A stretch of 19,192 nt of DNA, from the NCBI GenBank assembly GCA_003833135.1, contig QZLH01001153.1:10358-29549 (forward strand), read 5' to 3'. Source of the stretch: Oehlia diaphana (lineage: Eukaryota; Glomeromycota; Glomeromycetes; Glomerales; Glomeraceae). Positions 1 through 8,377 of the stretch are shown piece after piece. The notes beneath the pieces are model-generated. The model ran no database searches. It saw only the letters and a list, made by a program, of their open reading frames with translations, and had not been told where the DNA came from. Within the stretch, counting starts at the first letter, position 1. Every line of letters begins with the position of its first letter. Made by a program: the position numbers and the translations under genes.

Positions 1-84
1 AAAAATTTAGTCATTAATTTAGATTTAGTCAAATATTTAGTCAAACATAAAATTTGACGAAATATTTAGTCATTGCAAAAACAA
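1..84. repeat. short direct repeat ATTTAGTCA, four copies
   Basis: The 9-mer ATTTAGTCA occurs at 5-13, 23-31, 35-43 and 64-72. The coding similarity of the adjacent primase-like pseudogene stops near 93, so this repeat marks the point where that gene is cut off, perhaps by an inserted element that continues off the left edge. No protein signal was seen in it. Confidence 0.6.
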
Positions 85-92
85 TTTAGGCA

Positions 93-1198
93 GGCATCAC
101 TAGCATCACCTATTCTTTTGACTATTCCTCTCTTAGGTTTTGCAGAAATTTCGGTCACTTTTCCAAACGCTAATCCCTTATGATCTGGCTTATATTGATT
201 TTGCCGATAGCATTTAAGTACAAAATGACCGTTACTTCAAAGAAAGCCATATAATTGATCTCTTTCATGTTTGATTCTGCAAATAGGACATGCTTCATAT
301 GACTTTGCTTGGAAGCTGACAAATCTCTTTCTAATATGGCCAATTTCAAGCCACTCATATTTTGCTGTAACTAAACCAGCTCCCTTGCTTAAGGCGGTTT
401 CATCTTCGATGGGCTGAAATTTCTTCTCTTCTTTCTCAGGAGAAAAGGTCCGTGGCCAGATTTCAGAAGCGTTCCATTTAGGCTGAACTAAATAATCTTC
501 TAGCTTGTGATATTCTTTCTTAACTGAAGAAATCGCAGGTCTTTTAACTCTATCTTCCTTTGCTGATCCAAGGAGCTAGAGACTAAAGCGATATTTATAA
601 AGTCCAATATCAATAAACTTTGAGTATGGTTTTTCAACCTTATCAGCGACTTTTTTCACAAAACCCTTAAAATCTCTGTAGTCAACAAACCGTGCATATT
701 TATACACAATATGCCAACTGCATTTATTAGCATTAGATGAGCTGGCTAAAGTAAAAACATCTAATATTGTAAAATGCTTTAAATCAGTATTTATAATATC
801 GACACAGGCAATTAAGATTCTGGATAATAAATCTTCACGAGAAATTTTACTCTCATCTAAGGAAGGAAATTTAGGATTCATGGGATCGGGCTTTTACCTC
901 ACATCAATATCCAGAACCAGACGGAGAGGCAAATTCCCATCAATGCACTCGTGAGCATCAGGAACCCATAAACTTCAGATGGATGATCGACTACTGTAAA
1001 GCCCTTCTCTGCCACACGAACTATATATTTATTTAAAATCTCTTCAGAATCATAAGTATCTAGAAGAGCGACATCATCTTTATTGATAGACAAGTTTTGG
1101 AAATATACATGATTATTATGACCAGGCTTATAATCAAGGTCAGTTAAGCCTGAGAAAAGCTTTATTACTCCGGGGTGAGGCCCTGGGGATTCCTTTTT
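93..1198 (-). pseudogene. decayed archaeo-eukaryotic-primase-like (AEP/PrimPol-type) protein
   Basis: Reading the minus strand from 1198 down gives a coding-like stretch (GLTDLDYKPGHNNHVYFQNL, then VAEKGFTVVDHPSEVYGF). A frameshift near 960-985 moves it into a second frame that runs to about 93. That frame holds the signatures expected of AEP primases in the expected order: hhhDhD motif I as LVLDID (DID at 903-911), sxH motif II as SWHIVY (SWH at 711-719), and an hD motif III as FIDIGLYK (aspartate codon 609-611). A zinc-ribbon-like CPIC (279-290) is followed by H (225-227) and C (210-212). The frame is broken by TAA at 894-896, TAG at 576-578 and TGA at 237-239, while the sequence between the stops stays coding-like (LLGSAKEDRVKRPAISSV just after the TAG). 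AEP enzymes make primers or extend DNA. Similar domains occur in PrimPol, large DNA viruses and mobile elements, and I cannot tell which source applies. The gene is also truncated on the left. The motif reading is strong; the family assignment is inferred. Confidence 0.68.
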
Positions 1199-1376
1199 TT
1201 ACGCAAATAGCATGATAGTATATGCAAGAAATCAGTATTAAATTACATGTAAATTCTGCAAATCTTCAAAATAAAAAATGTAATATGTATGACTCAAAAA
1301 TGAAATAAAAAAGTATGTAAAGCTGGCCTCCAATCCGATTATTAGCAAGAGTATGCAATAAATATACTAAATTATA

Positions 1377-1496
1377 CTTGAGTGGCCTACTGATGCGGTG
1401 ATATTCCAAAGTAATCAGGTATACCACAAGGTAGTAATTATGCAGGAACAAGAGCTAGAAGGCAAAACCAAGCAAATTTATGGTAACCCACTCAAG
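1377..1496. mobile_element. short inverted-repeat element (MITE-like), copy 1
   Basis: The element starts with CTTGAGTGGCCTAC and ends with GGTAACCCACTCAAG at 1482-1496, an imperfect inverted copy. It is 120 bp with no coding content. It is nearly identical to the copy starting 155 bp downstream at 1532, including the internal text GGTAGTAATTATGCAGGAAC. Confidence 0.65.
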
Positions 1497-1531
1497 CAGA
1501 ATTATATATAGGAAAGAAAAAAGAAATTTCA

Positions 1532-1650
1532 CTTGAGTGGCCTACCGATGCGGTAATATTCCAAAGTAATCAGGTATATCCCAAGGTAGTAATTATGCAG
1601 GAACAAGGCCTAGAAGCAAAAACAAGCAAAAAAATGGTAGGCCACTCAAG
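1532..1650. mobile_element. short inverted-repeat element (MITE-like), copy 2
   Basis: Perfect 15-bp terminal inverted repeats bound it: CTTGAGTGGCCTACC at 1532-1546 and GGTAGGCCACTCAAG at 1636-1650. Length is 119 bp, non-coding. A third, diverged terminus (CTCAAGTGGCCTACC) lies at 1687-1701, again 155 bp on. The set is therefore a tandem array of element plus a ~35 bp A-rich linker, which is unusual for independent insertions. Confidence 0.7.
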
Positions 1651-1796
1651 CAGAATTATATAAGGAAAAGAAAAAAAAAAGTTATACTCAAGTGGCCTAC
1701 CGCCAATAGGCAGGAAAGAGACTGGAAAAGCAGAAAGGTTCAGGAGAATACATGAAAATGGTATGAAAGCAATATAGCCTGAATCAATTCGACACT

Positions 1797-2130
1797 CCGC
1801 ATGTACCTCACTCAGCAATCAAAAAGGACATACAAGAGACGGGATTGCAAAAATGGGCACAAATTTGGCACTTTATGCCTCATCCTCAGCAATCAAAAGG
1901 ATTATGGAAGGCAGGATTGCACATCTGGGTCACCAATTCAGCACTTCGTGCCTCATTCCCAGTAATCAAAAGGGTCACGAAAGGTGGGATTGCGCATCTG
2001 GGCTACCAATTCGGCACTTCATGCCTTAACCTGGCAATCAAAAAGTGAGTGAATAGATTGCAGAACATCTTCGGCAAATAGATGGATTGCAAATTCAGCA
2101 CTTCGCATGTGCCTCATCCAGCAATCAAGA
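1797..2130. repeat. ~73-bp minisatellite, about four to five diverged units
   Basis: The phrase CAGCAATCAAAA or close variants recurs at 1813, 1887, 1960, 2032 and 2119, giving spacings of 74, 73, 72 and 87. Between them recur GGGATTGC, CATCTGGG, CACCAATTC and GGCACTTC followed by ATGCC or GTGCC. The unit has higher GC than its surroundings. Short open frames on both strands here follow the repeat and show no protein signature. Confidence 0.7.
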
Positions 2131-2534
2131 AATGGCAAAGCAACTATGTGAGGGTGTTCCGGCACCAGAACGGTATCACGTGACTGGTGCAGTAAGGCGC
2201 AGTAAGGCGCAGTCAAAATTCGCTCCATAATTTCAGCCAGACCTTTGGATATAATAATTCAGCATCCAAGCCAGTTTTATGATAGTTCCTCGCCAGTCCC
2301 ATGACAGCTTCACGATAGTTTCAGGATACTATCAGGTCACTAGCATGGTGCCAAGCTGGATCCTCGAATCATATACCCAAAAGATTGGCTGAAATTATGG
2401 TATAGTGCCAGCCGAAATTAATCACAGATCTACTGTGCCATCTGACACGATATTTTTTTACCATAATTTGGCATTTTGGTAGGCAACCAAATAGGTGCAA
2501 AAAGGTAAATACCTCGATATAAAATCTAATACCC
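2131..2534. other. intergenic, no gene seen
   Basis: A 10-bp direct duplication AGTAAGGCGC lies at 2191-2210. A weak foldback pairs AAATTATGGTA (2392-2402) with its complement at 2459-2469. GATAGTT recurs around 2280-2320. No open frame here looks like a protein. Confidence 0.5.
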
Positions 2535-2615
2535 AAACAGGCGCAGAAGACCAGCATCCTCAATATAGAACCTGGGTTTTAAACAGGTACAGAAGGCCAG
2601 CACTCACAATATAGA
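2535..2615. repeat. two-copy 46-bp tandem duplication
   Basis: AAACAGGCGCAGAAGACCAG at 2535 is repeated as AAACAGGTACAGAAGGCCAG at 2581. Both copies are followed by CAATATAGAA. The copies differ at several positions, so the duplication is not recent. Confidence 0.65.
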
Positions 2616-2649
2616 ATTTAACGAGTAAGTAGGTTAGGATCAAGAAGAA

Positions 2650-2945
2650 AAATGGTACCACTAGATTATAAGGCTCCAATAGATTATATGGTATTGTTAC
2701 CTTTAGACTATATGGTACCAATTTAAATATAGCAGGAAATAATAAAAAGAATATCTAGAAAGCCATAAAGACACTCAAAAATAGATTACATGATACCGTT
2801 GGATTATATTATTAGATTATATGGTACCATTATATTACATTATTTTAGATTATATGTTACCATTAGATCACAGGTTACCATTGGATTATATGTTATTACC
2901 AGATTATATGCTACCATTAGATCACAGGTTACCATATAATCTAGG
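2650..2945. repeat. degenerate ~18-bp repeat field (AGATTATATGGTACCATT)
   Basis: Variants of AGATTATATGGTACCATT recur many times, with alternates AGATCACAGGTTACCATT and GGATTATATGTTACC. Spacing is irregular, so the field has been rearranged. It leads directly into the perfect palindrome at 2949-2996, whose arms include the same CATATGGTACC core. Confidence 0.65.
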
Positions 2946-2948
2946 ATA

Positions 2949-2996
2949 AGTAGCCGGTACCATATGATATAATTATATCATATGGTACCGGCTACT
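2949..2996. repeat. perfect 48-bp palindrome (24-bp arms, no spacer)
   Basis: Bases 2949-2972 are the exact reverse complement of 2973-2996. Each arm contains GCCGGTACCATATGAT, and the centre is ATAATTAT. Flanking bases 2948 and 2997 do not pair. It could extrude a 24-bp hairpin or cruciform. It may be two head-to-head copies of an element end, or an inverted duplication of the neighbouring GGTACC repeat. Confidence 0.9.
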
Positions 2997-3352
2997 GTAT
3001 TTATTTATTATTTTTTCTTACATTTGACTTTTTTATTAAATTAATTCTTTTATTTTACTGACTTCTGTTTTTTATTTTTAAAATATAATTACCTTTTGAT
3101 TTTATCTTTTATTTTTATATCCTTATTTTAAATGTAATTGTTTTTTTTTATTTTATTGATATTTATCTTTAAACTTTGATTTTATTTTTATTTTTACATT
3201 ATCCATTAATATTAATTTTAATTTTTATGTTTTTTAATTTTTAAATAAATTACTCTTTAATTTTATTCTTTATTTTTATAATGTAATTATTTATTGATAT
3301 TGTTTTTGATTTTTATATTTTTTTTACCTTTAGGATGTATTATTATCTTTTT
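2997..3352. repeat. T-rich low-complexity tract with loose ~60-70 bp periodicity
   Basis: The plus strand is very T-rich. Blocks such as TTTTGATTTTA, TTTTTATTTTTA and AATGTAATT recur at roughly 60-70 bp. There are no coding features. It separates the palindrome from the hAT-type element. Confidence 0.5.
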
Positions 3353-3360
3353 ATTTAAAG

Positions 3361-3581
3361 CAGTGTTGGCATTTGGCTGCGGCCAAGATTTTTTGGCCAT
3401 TTTGGCCTCAGCTAAACGGCCAAATGGCCAAATGCTAAACAGCCAAAGAAATAACTATATAGGTATTAGTACCTTGTTGGCATTTAGCCATGGCCAAAAC
3501 TTTTTTGGCCATTTTAGCCATGGCCAAACCACCAAATGGCCAATAGCCAACCCTGGCCAAACAGCCAATGTGCCAACACTA
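3361..3581. mobile_element. non-autonomous hAT-type element (221 bp) with 8-bp target duplication
   Basis: The left end reads CAGTGTTGGCA and the right end reads TGCCAACACTA, so the terminal inverted repeat is YAGTGTTGGCA, matching the usual hAT end pattern. It is flanked by the identical octamer ATTTAAAG at 3353-3360 and 3582-3589, the target duplication length typical of hAT transposition. The interior has two related halves (starting 3366 and 3479) full of GGCCA/TGGCC motifs, making a GC-rich foldback in AT-rich DNA. It encodes no transposase, so it must be mobilised in trans. The open frame across it is incidental. Confidence 0.85.
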
Positions 3582-3709
3582 ATTTAAAGTAATAATATAA
3601 TTCTTTTAATATCTTAATATATAGTTAAATATTATTTAAGGATTTTTTATTTTTTATACATTTGCATAAAATGTAAAAATGTATAAAACTTTAAGGATCA
3701 TTTTAACGC

Positions 3710-3738
3710 TCACCGGAGGTGAAATTCACCGGAGGTGA
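3710..3738. repeat. TCACCGGAGGTGA palindromic motif, two copies
   Basis: TCACCGGAGGTGA occurs at 3710-3722 and 3726-3738; each can form a short hairpin (TCACC/GGTGA). The same motif recurs at 5174-5266 on the other side of the 50-bp satellite. The two sites could be ends of one ~1.5 kb element enclosing the satellite, or two copies of a dispersed repeat. Confidence 0.55.
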
Positions 3739-3890
3739 TTTTTACCAGATCACATGATTTATAATTATTTTTATTAAAATTCGTTTTTGAACAAAGTACA
3801 ATTTTTAATTTTTAACATCTCTAATTATAACGTGATGCATATATACAGTATATTACATTATTGGTACTAATTGTTAAATAATCAAATGAT

Positions 3891-5031
3891 TTAATAAACT
3901 TGAATAGATAATAAGAGAGTGAAGGTAGTGATAAAAGAATGAAAATAATGATGAAAATGTAAAAAGAGTGAAAATGATGATAAAAGAGCAAAAGTAATGA
4001 TAAAGAAACGAAAATATGATGAAAACACGTAAAAAAATAAAATAGATGATGAGGGAGTGAAAATGATGATGAAAACACATAAAGAAACAAAATAGATGAT
4101 GAGAGAGTAAAAATGATGATGAAAAAACGTAAAGGGACGAAATAGATGATGAGGGAGTGAAAATGATGATGAAATAACGTAAAGGGATGAAATATATGAT
4201 GAGGGAGTGAAAATGATGATGAAAAAATGTAAACAAACAAAATATATGAAGAGGGAGTAAAAATGATGATGAAAAAGCATAAACAAATAAAATAGATAAT
4301 GAAAGAGTGAAAATAATGATAAAAAAACGTAAACAGACAAAATAGATGATGAAGGAGTAAAAATGATGATGAAAAAATGTAAAGGGACGAAATAGATGAT
4401 GAGGGAGTGAAAATGATGATGAAATAACGTAAAGGGACGAAATAGATGATGAGGGAGTGAAAATGATGATGAAATAACGTAAAGGGACGAAATAGATGAT
4501 GAGGGAGTAAAAATGATGATGAAAAAACGTAAACAAACAAAATAGATAATGAGGAAATGAAAATGATGATAAAAAAACGCAACAGACAAAATAGATGATG
4601 AAGGAGTGAAAATGATGATGAAAAAATGTAAAGGGATGAAATAGATGATGAGGGAGTAAAAATGATGATGAATAAACGTAAACAAACAAAATAGATGATG
4701 AGGAAGTGAAAATGATGATGAAAAAATGTAAATGGACGAAATAGATGATGAGGGAGCGAAAATAATGATGAAATAATGTAAAGGGACGAAATAGATGATG
4801 AGAAAGTGATAATGATGATGAAAAAACGTAAAGGGATGAAGGGATAATGAAGGAGCGAAAGTAATAATAAAAGTATAAAAGAAACAAAGTGAAAGTGATA
4901 AGAAAGTGATGATAAAACAAAGAGGAAGCAAAAGGAATGATATAGAGAATAAAAAGAATAAAAAACTGATTAGTACTGTAACTACTGTTTAGTAATAAAA
5001 AAACAATAACAATAAAACAGTAAGAAAGCAA
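3891..5031. repeat. 50-bp satellite, 16 clear units plus degenerate flanks
   Basis: Units begin AATAGATGATGAGGGAGTGA and restart at 4041, 4091, 4141 and so on every 50 bp to 4541. After a one-base deletion they restart at 4590, 4640, 4690, 4740 and 4790. Degenerate copies extend to ~3891 and ~5031. The plus strand is strongly purine-rich, so the minus strand is made of TCA, TTT, ATC and CTT words and contains no stop codons. Because 50 is not a multiple of 3, all three minus frames stay open for 253-385 codons and encode near-identical Ser/Phe/Ile/His-rich text in three phases. This is a sequence artefact, not evidence for proteins. Confidence 0.9.
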
Positions 5032-5173
5032 ACCTTACCTTAAATTCCTTGAAACTATTTGAAATTATTGTTATCTAAAGAAGACGAAGTTAGCAAAAAG
5101 TAAGCAAAAAAAATAAAAAAATCTATTTTCAAAACAAAAATATTTTAACGTGTAAAAAGTGTGTAGTACAAAA

Positions 5174-5266
5174 TCACCTGGTGAATTTCACTGGGGTAAA
5201 ATTAAAAATTTTAATAATTTGCAGATCAAGGTGAAATTCACCCCGGTGAAATTCACCGGAGGTGAA
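5174..5266. mobile_element. small foldback element built from GGTGAATTTCACC motifs
   Basis: The left arm (from 5174: TCACCTGGTGAATTTCACTG) is an imperfect inverted match to the right arm (5231-5266: GGTGAAATTCACCCCGGTGA and onward). An AT-rich centre separates them, giving a ~92 bp foldback. It is related to the two TCACCGGAGGTGA motifs at 3710-3738. No target duplication is clear. Confidence 0.55.
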
Positions 5267-6767
5267 TGTAAAATTAATCCAAACTTTAAAATTATTATAA
5301 AAATTAAAATTATAAAATTTATTAGTGCATATAAGTGATATAACTTTTTTTATATATTCCATATTATTAATCTTTAAGAAATAATTATAATTACTTACAA
5401 AAATTTATTACCTATGATTAATATAATAAAAGTTAGCAACTTTTCACCATAAAAATGAATTAGCAATTAAAAGTACAAAATTAATTAATATTTAATGTTT
5501 TTTGTTTAATGATTTTTTTTTAAATCAACTTTCATCTTTATTTTAAACCAATGTCTAACCCTAAACCAATATCTTATTACTATTAACAAATACAATAATT
5601 TAATTTCTATTATTAGCATTATTTTTAATTATATAACTAAAGTTTCTGAATTCTATGTCTTCTTCTTTATGTTATTCCTCTTACCCTAATTTCTTCTCTT
5701 ATTCTAATCCCTTATCCTAATCTTAATCTCTTTCCTTACATTAATAATCAATTTGCTTATTGTTATTTTACATAATAAACAATAGGCTTTCATACATACT
5801 TTCAATAACATACTTTAAAAAAACTTTTATAGCTCTCTTCCACTTGGAAGCTTGATCCTTAAATTTGTCTATTAAAAAAAATTAGGACCAAAAAGTTTTT
5901 GTCAAAAATAATGTAAGTCAAAACTTACTAATAGTAACATCCAAAATTTCCATATCAGTTGTATTCTTCAAATGTAAAGTTAAAGGTTTTCCAAATGTTT
6001 TGTAACAACAGTACGAATATTTATAATGCACTGTCCAACCTAGCTAAAATTCTGGTCAATGTTGCCTTTCCAGTCCCATATTCCCATATTCTTTACAAAT
6101 AATATTAATCTTCATAAGGCCGAAGAATATTTCGTAATTACAGGTCAAGGAATATACTGTACTTGTCACTTGAAATTTCACTTCAGGTCAATTACCTTTT
6201 CATTACATTTGTTCTAATACAAGAATAAGGATATGAAAATATCAGCGCGATCTACAATAGCAAATACGTGATAAAGAACTTGACATGCAAACAAACTATA
6301 ACTAATTCCAGGTACGAAACAACACAACCCACATTCTTCATCCTCATATATAAAGTGACGATTGAGGGTTTGAACGCATTTTTGATTTTGGAGATGGATT
6401 AATATTTATCTGTTACATCGATCGACAGAAACACGCGATCATATTGTTCTGGGTAATCACATATTTATTAAGAAACTGATGTGCTGTACATATAAAATGA
6501 GAATACTTAAAATTGAAACCGACTAACACATTCAAAAGACTTAATAATAACGTGGATTGTAGTAAGAGTGCTAGGCATACTGAGAATGAATAATCAAATA
6601 CATATTTTAAATAATAAAAAATTCAAAAACTTCGGGAAAAGAAATTGGAAATGATATAAATGAATCAATCATAAAGCATAGAAATCTTATTGCTTACTAT
6701 TTATTTATATTTAAAATTTGAAGTTTAGTGAATGAATTGAACAAATAATTTATTATTGTTATAATAA
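5267..6767. other. AT-rich intergenic region 3' of the nitrate reductase gene
   Basis: No convincing gene on either strand. On the minus strand an AATAAA lies at 6749-6754, 14 bases past the nitrate reductase stop, and could serve as its polyadenylation signal. CTAACCCTAAACC near 5560 is a single telomere-like phrase, not an array. A TATATAAAG lies near 6348-6356 on the plus strand with no gene after it. I found no stretch coding for the flavin domain that nitrate reductase normally carries. Confidence 0.5.
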
Positions 6768-8372
6768 TTAAAGTTTTGGCCGTTTTGAATCATCTAAATC
6801 ACCAATATAGAAAGTTGTCAACTTCTTTTTGGCTTTATCAGAATGAATTGCGTTAAATTCTTCAGAACAATCAGTACCGGCATTAATAAGAATAGCAGTG
6901 GTGCCACCAGGATGAATTGGAATAAATTTCGTACAATCATAAACTTTTTTATCAATAATAATCCAACAATCTTTTTCATTATTATGTTGTTTAACTTGTT
7001 CCATCGTATACTTTGGATCTTTAGATGAAGATTCACTTTTAGAAGCATTCGCAGGAGTATTCGCAGGAGCAGACTGTTTTTGTTCTTGTTCATGTTGTCT
7101 AACCATCCAACCACCAGGATTATTACCAGCTTGAGTTGGATGTTCAAACCGCAAAACAACATCTTTTCCATAAGTAATAACATGAATTTTTACTCTATAA
7201 TGACAATTATTCATCATTCCCATTACATTCCAAGTTATATTTTCTGGTTGTGTATTTTGAGAACTGTCCCATGCTCTAACCCTAATTTCTGAACTACTTA
7301 CAAAACTATGTGTAGGAATCTTTAATGACCAAAAGGTCCAACACCAAGTTCTACCGTTTCTTTCTTCAAGATCAAATAAATCTGAAAGCAACCAAGTTTT
7401 ACCATCATCTAAAGTTACTTCAACACGTGTAATTTTACGACCTCCACCACTATAAGCGTAACCTCTAAGAGTATATTCAGAATCACTTGAAAAGCTCGAA
7501 AATGGAATAATTTCATCATGTGCGGGAGCTGCAATAGCAGAATTAACGTTTATATCATATATAATATAATTAGGTATATACCACCAATTTTCTTTATTTG
7601 CACGTTCAGCATCTACATTTGGTGGTAATACACGATTATCATGAAAGTGATACCAACTATCAGACTCTTTATTAGATACTGTTATCTTATCAAGCCATTT
7701 AACCATACGACCTCCGATAATTCCAGGAATTATCATACGAATTGGATATCCATGATCTGGAGTTAACCTTTTACCATTAATTTCATATGCTAACATAACA
7801 TCCTTTTCTTCATCCATTGCCCATTTTAAAGTTATACTTGTTCCATAATATCCATTTGGGAGTTTATCAGTTCCTCCAAAACAAACGTAACGAGTTTTTT
7901 CATAATTATCATCATTTTTTACTCCCGCCAGTTGTAAAATATAACGCAATGGCACACCTTTCCATATTGCAGTACTTACAGCTGCTGCGCCCCAATTAAA
8001 TCCAATCGTTTTTTTAACCATATTTTGTTCTTTACGACGATTTCCTGCGCAACAAAATGTTAAAGGAAATTCAATATACGGGAGTTTTGCAATATCATCC
8101 ATTGATAAAGTAAGTGGGTTCGATACATCTCCATCAATAACCACTTTATGAGTATCCCAACTAAGCTTCGGTACAGGTCCATGATTTCTAACATAATGTA
8201 GAGAAGTTGGTGTTATAAAACCTTGCTTCAATAATAGTGGTAAAGGGGCTTCACAGTTAAAAGGATGTTTTCCTGTCAACCGTATAAGTTCTGGATGTCT
8301 TGGAATCCAATTATCAGGAGTTCCAATATCGCGAGGATCGATTTGCTCTATAACTTCCGTTTGTTCAGCCAT
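6768..8372 (-). CDS. nitrate reductase, Mo-molybdopterin plus cytochrome b5 form, lacking the FAD/NAD(P)H domain
   Basis: This 534-residue protein is a eukaryotic assimilatory nitrate reductase, a cytosolic enzyme reducing nitrate to nitrite. The molybdopterin domain (about 25-245) includes RHPELIRLTGKHPFNCEAPL, the catalytic-site region CCAGNRRKEQNM with the Mo-ligand cysteine at 108, GFNWGAAAVST and FHDNRVLPPNVDAE. The dimerisation domain (about 262-425) includes ENWWYIPNYII, YTLRGYAYSGGGRKITRVEV and TWNVMGMMNNC. A Ser/Ala/Gln-rich hinge (426-452) leads to a cytochrome b5 domain (about 454-526) with heme-ligand histidines 487 (HPGG) and 510 (AIHSDKAK). The gene then stops with DLDDSKRPKL. 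Full nitrate reductases are about 850-980 residues and continue into FAD and NAD(P)H-binding domains; these are absent here and not found downstream. The domain order (Mo first, b5 last) distinguishes it from animal sulfite oxidase. The frame is uninterrupted and intronless. The ATG has A at -3 and G at +4. Electrons would have to come from another reductase, or the gene is a truncated paralogue. Confidence 0.95.
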   Translation of the reverse strand: MAEQTEVIEQIDPRDIGTPDNWIPRHPELIRLTGKHPFNCEAPLPLLLKQGFITPTSLHYVRNHGPVPKLSWDTHKVVIDGDVSNPLTLSMDDIAKLPYIEFPLTFCCAGNRRKEQNMVKKTIGFNWGAAAVSTAIWKGVPLRYILQLAGVKNDDNYEKTRYVCFGGTDKLPNGYYGTSITLKWAMDEEKDVMLAYEINGKRLTPDHGYPIRMIIPGIIGGRMVKWLDKITVSNKESDSWYHFHDNRVLPPNVDAERANKENWWYIPNYIIYDINVNSAIAAPAHDEIIPFSSFSSDSEYTLRGYAYSGGGRKITRVEVTLDDGKTWLLSDLFDLEERNGRTWCWTFWSLKIPTHSFVSSSEIRVRAWDSSQNTQPENITWNVMGMMNNCHYRVKIHVITYGKDVVLRFEHPTQAGNNPGGWMVRQHEQEQKQSAPANTPANASKSESSSKDPKYTMEQVKQHNNEKDCWIIIDKKVYDCTKFIPIHPGGTTAILINAGTDCSEEFNAIHSDKAKKKLTTFYIGDLDDSKRPKL

Positions 8373-8377
8373 TATTT

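Noticed and set aside
3821..5031. Three long overlapping minus-strand frames (253, 385 and 346 codons) rich in Ser, Phe, Ile and His
   Set aside because: They are three phases of one 50-bp repeat whose strand bias removes stop codons; there is no domain, and all frames look alike.
5555..5575. Telomere-like phrase CTAACCCTAAACC
   Set aside because: Only about one and a half repeat units; no array.
6360..6380. Possible tRNA T-arm (minus strand GTTCAAACC)
   Set aside because: Stem bases flanking the loop do not pair and no D-arm, anticodon arm or acceptor stem is found nearby.
5267..6767. Possible missing FAD/NAD(P)H exons of nitrate reductase
   Set aside because: No open frame over 60 codons and no flavin or nucleotide-binding motif on the minus strand in this stretch.
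6818..7999. Other-frame open frames within the nitrate reductase gene (6818-7183, 6843-7028, 7080-7292, 7817-7999)
   Set aside because: They lie in other frames or on the opposite strand of a clearly coding gene and show no protein features.
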